Below, one piece after another: positions 9,152 to 19,715 of a DNA stretch of 64,000 bases. The DNA is from Gammaproteobacteria bacterium (GTDB lineage Bacteria > Pseudomonadota > Gammaproteobacteria > Ga0077536), in assembly GCA_020849475.1 (NCBI GenBank), contig JADLGE010000083.1, positions 1 to 64,000 on the forward strand, in the 5' to 3' direction. How positions within the stretch are numbered: position 1 is the first letter of the stretch; each line of letters begins with the position of its first letter. The notes under the pieces were generated by a model. That model ran no database searches, was not told the DNA's origin, and saw only the letters and a list, made by a program, of their open reading frames with translations. Position numbers and translations under genes: made by a program.

Positions 9152-9667
9152 TCAGTTCAAGGTTGTCGCGCTCGACGGCGCGGTTACCGGCGGCAGGCTG
9201 GGAGGCAAGTCCCAGTCGGTCGCGAGCAGGGCTTGGTCCAGCAAGGCGACGAAGGAATGCAGCAGGGTCGGATTGAGCGCGAGGTCGATGCCGCCCCCCT
9301 GTTCCGGTGCAAGGGCGAGGGTGATGCCGCCATCGCTTTGCGGCCGCAGCTGGCCGCGCGTCAGCAGCACCGGCTCGGCGCCCAGGGGCAGCGCGCGCGA
9401 GGTGTCCTTGAACGGCGTGGCGAAGTCACTGTTCTGGCGCGCGACCTCGTGTTCAAAGCGCAGCAGTTCCTGCTTGGCCAGAGGGTCGGCCTGATGCTGG
9501 ATGCGCGGATGGGCGGCCAGTGCCTGCTCGAGGCCCGGCCGGATGGCCTTGACGAAGCGACGGGTCAACCAGCAGCGAAACTCTTCGCCGGTGTGGGTCG
9601 ATACCCGCAGAAGAAGGCGGTCGTCGCCGGCTGCGAATGAGATCTGGATCTGATCGAGTTGTGCCAT
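9152..9667 (-). CDS. Conserved hypothetical protein
   Basis: Continuous 171-aa ORF MAQLDQIQISFAAGDDRLLLRVSTHTGEEFRCWLTRRFVKAIRPGL; fits the gap between flanking genes. Confidence 0.7.
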   Translation of the reverse strand: MAQLDQIQISFAAGDDRLLLRVSTHTGEEFRCWLTRRFVKAIRPGLEQALAAHPRIQHQADPLAKQELLRFEHEVARQNSDFATPFKDTSRALPLGAEPVLLTRGQLRPQSDGGITLALAPEQGGGIDLALNPTLLHSFVALLDQALLATDWDLPPSLPPVTAPSSATTLN

Positions 9668-9802
9668 GGTCCTGTCGCATCAATGGATTTGCATTGCCTG
9701 CCTGCGTAGCTGCGCGTGGCTCGGCCTGACATGGTCCCTTATCATGCGCCCTGACAATTCCAGCGCGGGCTGTGGTCCACGCGAACGACACGAAAGCACG
9801 AC

Positions 9803-10927
9803 ATGAACGCATCTCCCAGCAGTCTGGCGCGCACGCCGCTGGCGCGCTACCAGGCCGATCTCGACGCCGGCCGTATCACGCATGACGCCGCGCAGGCCGC
9901 TGCCGTGGCGCACATGGAGCGCATCTTCCAGCAGCTCAGCGGGCCGGCCGCCGAACGCTCGGGCGGCTTGATGGACCGACTTTTCGGTCGGCGCAAACCA
10001 CTGTGGAGCGGCGTGCGCGGCCTGTACCTGTGGGGCCGCGTGGGGCGCGGCAAGACTTACATCGTCGATACCTTCTACGACTGCCTGCCGTTTGAAACCA
10101 AGCAGCGTATCCACTTCCATAATTTTATGCGCCACACCCACGCCGAACTGCGCAACTTCAAGCAGGAGGCCGACCCGCTGAAGCGGGTGGCCGAGCGCTG
10201 GGCGGCGCGTCAGCGCGTGCTGTGCCTGGACGAATTCCATGTTGGCGACATCACCGACGCCATGCTGCTGGCTAACCTGCTCGAAGCGCTGCTCGGTCAC
10301 GGCGTAACCCTGATTGCGACCTCCAACGAAGCGCCCGACGAACTCTACACCGGTGGCCTGCAACGCGAGCGTTTCCTGCCCGCCATCGCCATGATCAAGC
10401 AATCTTTGGAAGTGTTCGAGCTGGCCGGCGAAACCGACTACCGGCTGCGCGCGCTCGAGCAAGCGCCGGTTTTCTACTGCTGTGCGCCAGGCGAATGCGA
10501 GGCCGAACTCGCGCGCAGCTTTGAACTCATGACCAGCGGTGAGGCCGCCGATTTCAGTGATCTCGAAGTCGAGGGGCGCAGCATTGCCACCGTGCGTCAT
10601 GCCGATGGCGTGGCCTGGTTCGAGTTCCAGGCCCTGTGCGGTGGCCCGCGCTCGGCGCTTGATTACATCGAAATTGCCCGCTGTCACCACACGGTCATCG
10701 TGGCGGACGTGCCGCGTCTCGGCGTCGACGACAACGACGCCGCGCGCCGCCTCATCAACCTCATCGACGAGCTCTACGACCGCAACGTCAATCTCATCAT
10801 GTCGGCGGCCGCGGAACCCGAAGAGCTCTATCACGGCGGCAAGCTGGCCAAACCCTTTCTACGCACCGCCAGCCGTTTGAGGGAAATGCGTTCCCATGAC
10901 TATCTGGCCAAGCCGCATATGTCATGA
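9803..10927 (+). CDS. zapE: Cell division protein ZapE (AFG1-like ATPase)
   Basis: GLYLWGRVGRGKTYIVDTFYDCLP Walker A, RVLCLDEFHVGDITDAMLL, LIATSNEAPDELY. Confidence 0.93.
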   Translation: MNASPSSLARTPLARYQADLDAGRITHDAAQAAAVAHMERIFQQLSGPAAERSGGLMDRLFGRRKPLWSGVRGLYLWGRVGRGKTYIVDTFYDCLPFETKQRIHFHNFMRHTHAELRNFKQEADPLKRVAERWAARQRVLCLDEFHVGDITDAMLLANLLEALLGHGVTLIATSNEAPDELYTGGLQRERFLPAIAMIKQSLEVFELAGETDYRLRALEQAPVFYCCAPGECEAELARSFELMTSGEAADFSDLEVEGRSIATVRHADGVAWFEFQALCGGPRSALDYIEIARCHHTVIVADVPRLGVDDNDAARRLINLIDELYDRNVNLIMSAAAEPEELYHGGKLAKPFLRTASRLREMRSHDYLAKPHMS

Positions 10928-11061
10928 GGAGCGGGTAAATTTATACAGAACATCGAGATACAGGATTTTCTTGACTTAGAAAATTATCTAACTAATCTAT
11001 CCATCTAATAGTTAGACGAATTGCACGGGCGCCGCCCAAAGCGCGCCCGACCAGAATCAAG

Positions 11062-11283
11062 ATGGACATGCACAACACTTCGACCTCCACCTCGACCTTG
11101 CCCGATCACGAACAGGCCATCGCCCAGCTCATTGCGCGGCGTTATGGCGATGGCGGCGTTTACGTGCCGCGCCAGCAGCCGCGCCGCGGCGCCCTGAAGG
11201 ACGCCATCGCGGGCGGTTTCGTCAGCGAGGATGGCTTCATTACCAGCAAGGGGCGCCGGCTGTTGGCGCGATTCGATCTCTAG
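11062..11283 (+). CDS. Hypothetical small protein (73 aa)
   Basis: Isolated ORF followed by a rho-independent terminator. Confidence 0.55.
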   Translation: MDMHNTSTSTSTLPDHEQAIAQLIARRYGDGGVYVPRQQPRRGALKDAIAGGFVSEDGFITSKGRRLLARFDL

Positions 11284-11328
11284 ACCTCCGTGGGTGAGTT
11301 GACAGGCTAGTCCTGTCACCAGCGTATT

Positions 11329-11356
11329 GGGGCTGCTGTTGCAGCCCTTTTTTTTT
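11329..11356 (+). terminator. Rho-independent terminator
   Basis: GGGCTGC-TGTT-GCAGCCC followed by a 9-T run; a second hairpin TGACAGG-CTAGT-CCTGTCA precedes it at 11300-11318. Confidence 0.9.
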
Positions 11357-11417
11357 GCCCGCATGCGAGCCGGCAAGCCCCGACTGCTTAGCTATAAAGG
11401 CATAAACAAAGAAATAA

Positions 11418-11436
11418 ATATTCTTTTTAAGAATAT
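11418..11436. promoter_or_regulatory. Palindromic operator candidate upstream of sulfite reductase
   Basis: ATATTCTT-TTT-AAGAATAT, perfect 8-bp arms, 69 bp before the cysI start. Confidence 0.5.
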
Positions 11437-11504
11437 AAGACCGTTGTTACTGTGCGCGGCCTTGGATGAGTGGCGGCCCGTGGCCCCCTGTCGGAGTGCC
11501 TTCG

Positions 11505-13163
11505 ATGTATACCTATGACGAGTTCGATCAGCGCATGGTCGATGAGCGCGTAGCGCAGTTTCGCGATCAGACCCGGCGTTTCCTGGACGGCAGCCTCAGC
11601 GAAGAGGAATTCCGGCCATTGCGCCTGATGAATGGCCTGTACATCCAGCGCCATGCGCCGATGCTGCGCGTGGCCATTCCCTACGGCCTGTTGTCGTCGA
11701 CCCAGTTGCGCAAGCTCGCTCACATCGCCCGCACCTATGACCGCGGCTATGGCCATTTCAGCACCCGACAGAACATCCAGTTCAATTGGCCGAACCTGGA
11801 ATCGGTGCCGGACATCCTGGCCGAACTCGCCACCGTACAGATGCATGCCATTCAGACCAGTGGCAACTGCGTGCGCAACATCACCAGCGACGCGTTTGCC
11901 GGCGTGGCGCCCGATGAACTGGATGACCCGCGCCCCTATTGCGAGCTGCTGCGCCAGTGGTCGACTTTCCATCCTGAATTTTCCTACCTGCCGCGCAAAT
12001 TCAAGATTGCGGTGAGCGGCGCCACCCAGGACCGTGCCGCTACGGCTTTTCACGACATCGGGCTGCGCCTGGTGCGTGACGCCGAGCGCGGTCTTGGCAT
12101 GCAGGTGTGGGTCGGCGGTGGCCAGGGCCGCACGCCCAAGGTCGCGGTGCTGCTGCGCGAATTTCTGCCGCTGGCCGATCTGCTGTCCTACACCGAAGCC
12201 ATTCTGCGCATCTACAACCAGTACGGCCGTCGCGACAACAAGTACAAGGCGCGTATCAAGATTCTGGTTGCGGCGCTCGGCATCGACGAATTCGCGCGGC
12301 TGGTCGAAGCCGAGTGGGCGGCCATTCGCGATTCCGTGCTGCGCCTGGACGAGCGCGACATCGCGGCGATGCGCGCGCATTTTCCACGCCCGTCCTACCT
12401 GGCCGCGAACGAGGAAGACATCATGACCGCCGCCTGGGCCGCGATGGAGCCCGAGTTCGCGCGCTGGCTGAAGCGCAACACGCGCGCTCACCGTGAGGCG
12501 GGTTATCGCGCGGTGGTGATTTCATTGAAGGCGCCCGGTGTGCCGCCCGGCGATATCACCGACGTGCAGATGGACGCGCTTGCGAACCTGGCCGACCGCT
12601 ACAGCTTCGGTGAAATCCGCGCGACCTACGATCAGAACCTGGTGCTGGCCGACGTGCGCGAGTGCGAACTGCACGACCTGTGGCGCGCGCTCAGCGATCT
12701 CGGCCTCGCCACCGCCAACATCGGCCTGCTGACCGACATGATCTGCTGCCCGGGCCTGGATTTCTGCTCGCTGGCCAATGCGCGCTCGATCCCCATCGCG
12801 GCGCAGATCAATGCGCGCTTTGCTGACCTCGATTACCTGCACGATATCGGCGAACTGGAATTGAAGATGTCTGGCTGCATGAACGCCTGCGGGCATCATC
12901 ATGTCGGCCACATCGGCATCCTCGGCGTCGACAAGAACGGCGTCGAGTACTACCAACTGACGGTCGGCGGTGTGGCGGGCGACGGCGCCCGGCTCGGCGA
13001 ACGCCTGGGCCCGGCCATCACCGCCGACGCGGTGGCCGACACCATCGAGTCGTTGTTGAACGTGTACGTGCAATTGCGCGAAGGCGATGAGCGCTTCATC
13101 GACACCGTCGCGCGCGTCGGCGTGGCGCCCTTCAAGGACCGCGCCTACGCGGTTGCCGCCTAG
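11505..13163 (+). CDS. cysI: Nitrite/sulfite reductase hemoprotein (CysI-type)
   Basis: FSTRQNIQFNWP, SGNCVRNITSDAFAG, YGRRDNKYKARIKILV, C-terminal siroheme/4Fe-4S region CCPGLDFCSLANARS...KMSGCMNACGHHH. Confidence 0.92.
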   Translation: MYTYDEFDQRMVDERVAQFRDQTRRFLDGSLSEEEFRPLRLMNGLYIQRHAPMLRVAIPYGLLSSTQLRKLAHIARTYDRGYGHFSTRQNIQFNWPNLESVPDILAELATVQMHAIQTSGNCVRNITSDAFAGVAPDELDDPRPYCELLRQWSTFHPEFSYLPRKFKIAVSGATQDRAATAFHDIGLRLVRDAERGLGMQVWVGGGQGRTPKVAVLLREFLPLADLLSYTEAILRIYNQYGRRDNKYKARIKILVAALGIDEFARLVEAEWAAIRDSVLRLDERDIAAMRAHFPRPSYLAANEEDIMTAAWAAMEPEFARWLKRNTRAHREAGYRAVVISLKAPGVPPGDITDVQMDALANLADRYSFGEIRATYDQNLVLADVRECELHDLWRALSDLGLATANIGLLTDMICCPGLDFCSLANARSIPIAAQINARFADLDYLHDIGELELKMSGCMNACGHHHVGHIGILGVDKNGVEYYQLTVGGVAGDGARLGERLGPAITADAVADTIESLLNVYVQLREGDERFIDTVARVGVAPFKDRAYAVAA

Positions 13164-13175
13164 GAGAACGCAAGC

Positions 13176-13652
13176 ATGAGATTCGTGCGCGAAGAACAGG
13201 AAGGGCAGGACGAGTGGCGTCTGCTCGACGACGACGAAGCGCCCAGTGACACGCCGGTGCTGCTGCCGCTGGCGCGCTGGCTGGAGACGGCGCCCGCGCA
13301 GGCCATGCATTGCCACGGTCTATGGGTGCGTCCCGATGATGACCTGGCGCAGGTGCTCGCCGCCGCGCGGCGCAGTCCTCTGGTCGCCGTCGAGTTCCCC
13401 AATTTCAATGACGGGCGGGGCTACAGCATTGCGCGTCGCTTGCGTGTGGCGGGGTACGAGGGCGAACTGCGCGCGGTCGGCGACATCCTGCGCGACCAGG
13501 CGTTTTATCTCGCGCGTTGCGGCTTTACGAGCTTCGCGCCCGCCGCGCATGTGGATAGCGCCGTGTTCATTGCCGGTCTCCAGGATTTTTCTTTCGCCTA
13601 TCAGGGCGCGGCCGACCAACGCAGCATCATCCAGCGCTTGCGCCGCGCCTGA
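13176..13652 (+). CDS. DUF934 domain protein, sulfite-reduction associated
   Basis: VAVEFPNFNDGRGYSIARRLRVAGYEGELRAVGDILRDQAFYLARCGF; immediately after cysI. Confidence 0.87.
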   Translation: MRFVREEQEGQDEWRLLDDDEAPSDTPVLLPLARWLETAPAQAMHCHGLWVRPDDDLAQVLAAARRSPLVAVEFPNFNDGRGYSIARRLRVAGYEGELRAVGDILRDQAFYLARCGFTSFAPAAHVDSAVFIAGLQDFSFAYQGAADQRSIIQRLRRA

Positions 13653-13748
13653 TGCCGCACGCGGCGCGTCGTGCGCCGCGCGATTCAAGCTATACTCCGC
13701 GTGCGCCGACAACACGCGGATGACTGTTCCTCTCATGGCCGTATTCAC

Positions 13749-15068
13749 ATGACTGCGCCACCGGCTGGGGGGACGAAGCCGCTTCGGCGACTGCGTGTGA
13801 TGATCATCGACGCGTCGCGCGAGCACAGCGCCAATCTGCGTCGCCTGCTGGCGCGCGTCCTGCCCGATGTCGAAGTGACGGAATACGATCCCGAACAGAA
13901 GGGCCGGCCGTCGTCCGATTTCGTCTGGCATCTTTACGATGCCGTGCTGCTCGACTACGAACTCGGCATGGGTGAAACCGGCCTCGACTGGTTGAAGAGC
14001 TATGCGCGCCGCACCGGCTTCCCGCCGACGGTCCTGATGGCGGCGGGTGGTGATGATTACCTCGCCGCGCGCGCCATCAAGCTCGGCGCCTGCGACTACA
14101 TCCGCAAGACCGATATCGAAGAGACCCGACTGGCGGCGCTCATCTGCGAGGCGGTCGCGGAAGCGCGCGCCGCCGACCACTTCGATGCCACGGTGCGCGA
14201 AGATCGCATCGCCAGCCACATGGCCATCCTCGATCGCCTGCATCTGCCTGCGTCGCTGGACGGCGAGAGCGCGCCACCCGGCTCGGTCGGCTATCGATTT
14301 GTCAGGCTCATCGGCCAGGGCTCGAGTTCGCGCGTCTACCTCGCCGAAAGGACCACCGATGCCACCACCCTGGTGCTCAAGGTCATCGACATCCGGGGCG
14401 TGCAGGACAACCAGGTGATCGAACGCTTCATGCGCGAGGCCGAAATAGTGTCGGCCATCCGCAGTCCCTACGTGGTGCACTTCTACGATTACGGCCTGAC
14501 CCAGACCTATGGCTACATCGCCATGGAGTTCTTCACGCGCGGCGATCTCAAGCAGCGCATCGAACACGGCGTGGCGGTCAACGACGCGCTGAATTACCTG
14601 CGGCACATCGCGCTCGGCCTGCACGCGATTCACTCGCAGGGCATCGTGCATCGCGATCTCAAGCCGGGCAACATCATGTTCCGCGCCGACGACAGTCTGG
14701 CGCTGGCGGATTTCGGTATCTCCAAGCGCCTCAACCAGACCAGCGATCTGACCAATCTCGGCAGCGTGCTCGGCACGCCCAACTATTTGAGTCCCGAGCA
14801 GGCGCTGGGGCAGAGTGCCGATCATCGCGCCGATCTCTACAGCGCTGGCGTCATCCTCTATGAAATGCTGACCGGCCGTAAGCCGTTCCGCGCCGACAAT
14901 GCCTCGGCCCTGGTCTATCAGCATGTGCATGCCGATCGGCCACAGCTGCCCGAGCCTTTACGGCGTTTCCAGCCTCTCATCGCGCGCCTGCTGGCCAAGG
15001 ATTGCGAGGATCGCATGCCCAGCGCCGCCGCCCTCGTCGATGCCCTCGACCGCCTGCTCGCCGCCTGA
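13749..15068 (+). CDS. Response-regulator receiver domain fused to Ser/Thr protein kinase
   Basis: N-term REC (VMIIDASREH, AVLLDYELGMGETG, YIRKTD) and kinase (LIGQGSSSRVYL, LVLKVIDI, HRDLKPGNIMF, LADFGISK, YLSPEQ). Confidence 0.92.
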   Translation: MTAPPAGGTKPLRRLRVMIIDASREHSANLRRLLARVLPDVEVTEYDPEQKGRPSSDFVWHLYDAVLLDYELGMGETGLDWLKSYARRTGFPPTVLMAAGGDDYLAARAIKLGACDYIRKTDIEETRLAALICEAVAEARAADHFDATVREDRIASHMAILDRLHLPASLDGESAPPGSVGYRFVRLIGQGSSSRVYLAERTTDATTLVLKVIDIRGVQDNQVIERFMREAEIVSAIRSPYVVHFYDYGLTQTYGYIAMEFFTRGDLKQRIEHGVAVNDALNYLRHIALGLHAIHSQGIVHRDLKPGNIMFRADDSLALADFGISKRLNQTSDLTNLGSVLGTPNYLSPEQALGQSADHRADLYSAGVILYEMLTGRKPFRADNASALVYQHVHADRPQLPEPLRRFQPLIARLLAKDCEDRMPSAAALVDALDRLLAA

Positions 15069-15177
15069 TGCACCACGCCGCCGGCGGCGGCTTGAAATCC
15101 TTCACGCTGGCCGCATCTGACGTAGACGCGGTCGCGCGCGATGCGACCGTGCTCATCCACAGGGCGCGCACGACACC

Positions 15178-17571
15178 ATGAACGACGACTCGAATCCGAC
15201 CGCTCACGACCAATCCGCGGCGCCGACCCTGGCCGGTGTGCCGGCGCGTCTGCAGGAGATCCTGCCCGACAAGCTGCTGGTGTTGCCTTTGCGCATGCGC
15301 CCGTTCTTTCCGGCGCAGTCCATGCCCATCGTGCTGGAGGATGAGCTGTGGCGTGAAACCATCGAGCGCGTCGGCAACACCCCGCAGCGCCTGGTGGGCC
15401 TGGTCTATGCGCGCCATCCGCTCGATCAAGGCGCGCCGCAGCCGCAGGACTTTGCGACCTTCGGCACTGTCGCGCGTGTGCACCATGCGATGCGCGACGG
15501 CGGCCGCATCCAGTTCATCGCCGAGGGCATAGAGCGCTTCCGCATCGCGCGTTGGGTGCAGAACGATCGGCCGTTCGTCGTTCAAGCTGACTATCCGCGC
15601 CCGGCGCCGGACAAGGGCAAGGAAGTGCGCGCCTATGCCTTGGCCATCATTAACAAGATCAAGGAACTGTTGCCGCTTAATCCTTTGTACAAGGAAAGTC
15701 TGAAGGCGTTTCTTGACCGCTACACGCCCGACGACGCCTCGCCCTTGACCGACTTCGCGGCGGCCATGACCAGCGCCGATGGCGAGCAGCTGCAGGAGAT
15801 CCTCGAAACCGTGCCGCTGTTGCGGCGCATGGAGAAAGTGCTGCTGCTCATCCAGCACGAACTCGAAGTGGCGGGGCTGCAGACCGAGATTCGCCAGCGC
15901 GTCGAAAGCCGCATCAGCGAACAGCAGCGCGAATTCTTTCTCAAAGAACAGTTGAAGGAGATACAGAAGGAACTCGGTATTTCAAAGGACGACAAGACCG
16001 TCGAAATCGAGCGCTTTCGTGATCGACTGCGCGACTGCGTGGTGCCGGACGACGCGCAGAAGCGCATCGACGACGAACTGCAGAAGTTTGCCTTGCTCGA
16101 AAGCGGTTCGCCCGAATACGGCGTGACGCGCAATTATCTTGACGCCTTGACGTCATTGCCGTGGGGCAAATACTCCCATGATCGCCTCGACCTCGATCAC
16201 GCACGCAAAGTGCTGGACCGCGATCACGCCGGCCTCGACGACGTCAAAGACCGCATCATCGAATTTCTCGCGGTCGGCAAGCTCAGGGGTGAAATGGCCG
16301 GCTCGATATTGCTGCTGGTCGGGCCGCCCGGTGTCGGCAAGACCTCCATCGGTCATTCCATCGCCGACGCCCTGGGCCGCAAATTTTTCCGCTTCAGTGT
16401 CGGCGGCATGCGCGACGAAGCCGAAATCAAAGGCCATCGTCGCACCTACATCGGCGCCATGCCGGGCAAGTTCATCCAGGCCCTGCGCGACACCGGCGTC
16501 GCCAACCCGGTGGTGCTGCTCGACGAGGTCGACAAGATAGGCACGTCTTACCAGGGCGACCCGGCCTCCGCGTTGCTGGAGGTGCTGGACCCGGAGCAGA
16601 ACGTGAGCTTCCTGGATCATTACCTCGACGTACGTTTCGATTTGTCCAAGGTGCTGTTCGTGTGCACCGCCAATCAACTGGATTCGATTCCCGGGCCGCT
16701 GCTCGATCGCATGGAAGTGATACGGCTGGCGGGCTACCTCACCGCCGAGAAGGTCGCCATTGGCAGTCGTTACCTGTGGCCCAAACAGCGCGCCAAGGCC
16801 GGGCTCAACGCGCGCCAGGCGCGCATCAATACCGGCGCGGTCAAAGCCATCGCCGAGAACTACGCGCGCGAAGCGGGTGTGCGTAATCTCGATAAGCAAC
16901 TCGGACGCATCGCGCGTAAGGCAGCGCTGGCAGTGGTGCGCGACCCACGGCATGAAGTGCTGGTCACGCCGCAGAATCTCGAAAGCTTTCTCGGCGCGCC
17001 GTTGTTTCGCAAGCAGGTGCCGGAACGTGGCATCGGCATCGTCACTGGTCTCGCCTGGACGGCGCTGGGCGGAGCGACCCTCGACATCGAGGCGACGCTC
17101 GTGCACAGCAAGAACCGCGGCTTCAAATTGACCGGGCAACTAGGCGAGGTGATGCGCGAATCGGCTGAGATTGCTTATAGCTACGTCGCGGCGCATCTCG
17201 GCGATTACGGCGCCAGCACCGCGTTCTTCGATGAAGCCTTCGTGCATCTGCATGTGCCGGAAGGCGCCACCCCCAAGGACGGTCCGAGTGCCGGTGTGAC
17301 CATGGCCACCGCGTTGTTGTCGCTGGCCCTCGGCCGTCGCATGAAGCGGCCGATGGCCATGACCGGCGAACTGACCTTGACCGGCAGGGTGCTGGCGGTC
17401 GGAGGCATCCGCGAGAAGATCATCGCGGCACGGCGCTCAGGCGTTAAGGAAATCATTCTGCCGGCGGCGGTGCGTGGTGAGTTCGATGAACTGCCGGACT
17501 ACATCCCCGAGGGCCTGCGTTTTCATTTCGTCGAAAATTTCAGCGAGGTGGCAGGCATCGCGTTTGCTTGA
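15178..17571 (+). CDS. lon: ATP-dependent Lon protease
   Basis: [26 protein letters not shown] Walker [23 protein letters not shown] catalytic Ser/Lys domain. Confidence 0.95.
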   Translation: MNDDSNPTAHDQSAAPTLAGVPARLQEILPDKLLVLPLRMRPFFPAQSMPIVLEDELWRETIERVGNTPQRLVGLVYARHPLDQGAPQPQDFATFGTVARVHHAMRDGGRIQFIAEGIERFRIARWVQNDRPFVVQADYPRPAPDKGKEVRAYALAIINKIKELLPLNPLYKESLKAFLDRYTPDDASPLTDFAAAMTSADGEQLQEILETVPLLRRMEKVLLLIQHELEVAGLQTEIRQRVESRISEQQREFFLKEQLKEIQKELGISKDDKTVEIERFRDRLRDCVVPDDAQKRIDDELQKFALLESGSPEYGVTRNYLDALTSLPWGKYSHDRLDLDHARKVLDRDHAGLDDVKDRIIEFLAVGKLRGEMAGSILLLVGPPGVGKTSIGHSIADALGRKFFRFSVGGMRDEAEIKGHRRTYIGAMPGKFIQALRDTGVANPVVLLDEVDKIGTSYQGDPASALLEVLDPEQNVSFLDHYLDVRFDLSKVLFVCTANQLDSIPGPLLDRMEVIRLAGYLTAEKVAIGSRYLWPKQRAKAGLNARQARINTGAVKAIAENYAREAGVRNLDKQLGRIARKAALAVVRDPRHEVLVTPQNLESFLGAPLFRKQVPERGIGIVTGLAWTALGGATLDIEATLVHSKNRGFKLTGQLGEVMRESAEIAYSYVAAHLGDYGASTAFFDEAFVHLHVPEGATPKDGPSAGVTMATALLSLALGRRMKRPMAMTGELTLTGRVLAVGGIREKIIAARRSGVKEIILPAAVRGEFDELPDYIPEGLRFHFVENFSEVAGIAFA

Positions 17572-17648
17572 ACCGAACAGCGCGACAGGCCGCGGTGGCG
17601 CGCGGTCTTTGTGCGATACTCGGCCGAACCCACCGTGACGAGGCCGCA

Positions 17649-19100
17649 ATGTCGATCGTAACCGAGCCCTCACTGCTCATTCATCGTCGCACCAAGATAG
17701 TCGCCACCGTCGGGCCGGCATCGAGTTCAGAGGAAGCCATCACCGCCCTCATCGAAGCCGGCGTGAATGTCTTCCGCGTCAATCTTTCCCACGGCAGTCA
17801 CGCCGCCCACGGCGCGGCGATAGCTTTGATTCGACAGGTCGCGCAGCGCCTCGGCACACCGACGGCGATACTCGCCGACCTGTGCGGCCCCAAGATTCGC
17901 ACCGGCAAGTTCCGCGACGGCAGCGTGGAACTCATCGCTGGCAGCAGTGTGACCGTGACCACCGCCGAGGTGCTCGGTGACGAGAAACTCATCCCGTCGC
18001 AATACACGGCCTTACCGCAGGACGTAGCACCCGGCAATCGCATTCTGTTGAACGACGGCGCGGTGGAACTGCGGGTGGTGGCGGTGCGCGGCCAGGACGT
18101 CGAATGCGTGGTGGTGGCAGGCGGCCCGGTCGGCAATCACAAGGGCATCAACCTGCCGGGCACGGCGGTGTCGGCGCCATCATTGACCGACAAGGACCGC
18201 GCCGACGCAGTGTTCGCGCTCGCCGCCGGCGTCGACTTCATCGCTTTATCTTTCGTGCGCAACGGTGAAGACATCAGTTCCCTGCGCGCGATAGTCGACG
18301 CCGCCGAGTCCAAGGCCGGCATCATCGCCAAGATTGAAAAGCCCGAAGCGCTCGCCAACAGCGAAGACATCATCGCGCGCGCCGACGGCATCATGGTGGC
18401 GCGCGGCGATCTCGGCGTTGAACTCAATCCCGAGCAGGTGCCGCTGGCGCAGACGCAGTTGATCACCCGCGCGCGGCAACTCAACAAGCCGGTCATCGTC
18501 GCGACCCAGATGCTGGAGTCGATGATCACCAATGCGCGGCCAACCCGCGCCGAAGTCTCCGACGTGTCCTTCGCGGTGGCGAGCGGCGCCGACGCCGTGA
18601 TGCTGTCCGGTGAATCGGCGGTCGGCAAGTTTCCGGTCGCGGCGGTGCAGATGATGGACCGCGTGGCGCGTCAGACCGAGGCCTACTACTGGCACGCCGG
18701 GCTGGCCTTTCCCGGCGGCCATGCACCGACCACCGTGCCGATGCCTTTCGGCGACGCGATCGCCGATGCCACAGCGCGTCTCGTGACTGATTTACGCGCG
18801 CGTGCGGTGATGGTGATTTCGATGCACGGCATGACCGCCGCCACGATAAGCGCGGCGCGGCCGGCGGCGCCGGTGGTGGCCATCTCCTGCGATCAACAGA
18901 CCTGCCGCCGCATGAGTCTCATGTGGGGCATGATTCCCCACTATGTCGCCAGCGTCGGCGCGGAGAATCCCAACCAGATAGCGCGCCGCGTGGCACGCGA
19001 ACTCGGCTTGGCCAAGGATGGGGGTTACGTGGTGATGGTGCGCGGCTTCAATGCCGACCCCGCCATCAATTCACCGTCGATGACGGTGTTGCAGGTGTAA
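17649..19100 (+). CDS. pyk: Pyruvate kinase
   Basis: RRTKIVATVGPASSSEEAI, FRVNLSHGSHAAH, GIIAKIEKPEAL, MVARGDLGVEL. Confidence 0.96.
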   Translation: MSIVTEPSLLIHRRTKIVATVGPASSSEEAITALIEAGVNVFRVNLSHGSHAAHGAAIALIRQVAQRLGTPTAILADLCGPKIRTGKFRDGSVELIAGSSVTVTTAEVLGDEKLIPSQYTALPQDVAPGNRILLNDGAVELRVVAVRGQDVECVVVAGGPVGNHKGINLPGTAVSAPSLTDKDRADAVFALAAGVDFIALSFVRNGEDISSLRAIVDAAESKAGIIAKIEKPEALANSEDIIARADGIMVARGDLGVELNPEQVPLAQTQLITRARQLNKPVIVATQMLESMITNARPTRAEVSDVSFAVASGADAVMLSGESAVGKFPVAAVQMMDRVARQTEAYYWHAGLAFPGGHAPTTVPMPFGDAIADATARLVTDLRARAVMVISMHGMTAATISAARPAAPVVAISCDQQTCRRMSLMWGMIPHYVASVGAENPNQIARRVARELGLAKDGGYVVMVRGFNADPAINSPSMTVLQV

Positions 19101-19112
19101 TTTTAATTTCGC

Positions 19113-19142
19113 CTGTAGGTGCGAATGAATTCGCACCTACAG
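19113..19142. repeat. Palindromic intergenic repeat, copy 1
   Basis: CTGTAGGTGCGAAT-GA-ATTCGCACCTACAG, 14-bp perfect arms between convergent pyk and ssb. Confidence 0.85.
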
Positions 19143-19153
19143 AAGAGTGCGAC

Positions 19154-19633
19154 CTAAAACGGAATATCGTCGTCGAAATCCATCGGTGGTTCGGCTTGAC
19201 CACGCGGCGCGCTGTCATTCCGGCCGCCACCGCCACCGCCACCGTAGTTTGAGCCACCGCGTTCACCGCCACCCGACGGCCCGCCACCACCACCGCCGCG
19301 GCCGCCGAGCATCTGCATGTCGCTGGCGACTATCTCGGTGCTGAATTTCTCGTTGCCGTCCTTGTCCTGCCACTTGCGGGTCTGGATGCGGCCTTCGATG
19401 TAGAGCTGCGAGCCCTTCTTCACATACTGCTCGACGATTTCCGCGAGGCGGCCGAAGAACACCACGCGGTGCCATTCGGTGCGCTCCTGGGTCTCGCCGC
19501 TGTCCTTGTCGCGCCAGGTGTCGGCGGTCGCCAGGCGCACATTGGCGACGGCGGCGCCGCCGGCCGTGTAGCGCACTTCGGGGTCGGCGCCGAGATTGCC
19601 GATCAGCATGACTTTATTGAGGCCACGTGCCAT
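19154..19633 (-). CDS. ssb: Single-stranded DNA-binding protein
   Basis: [36 protein letters not shown], Gly-rich linker, acidic tail MDFDDDIPF. Confidence 0.97.
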   Translation of the reverse strand: MARGLNKVMLIGNLGADPEVRYTAGGAAVANVRLATADTWRDKDSGETQERTEWHRVVFFGRLAEIVEQYVKKGSQLYIEGRIQTRKWQDKDGNEKFSTEIVASDMQMLGGRGGGGGGPSGGGERGGSNYGGGGGGGRNDSAPRGQAEPPMDFDDDIPF

Positions 19634-19715
19634 GGGTATTTGCTCCTTCGGGATGTTGAGGCGACCTTCCGTGGTCGCTGTAAGGCCGGGATTCTACCCA
19701 AGCCGGCGCGCGTCG

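Noticed and set aside
13320-14930. 536-aa minus-strand ORF opposite DUF934 and the REC-kinase gene
   Set aside because: Spurious GC-driven antisense frame overlapping two clear genes
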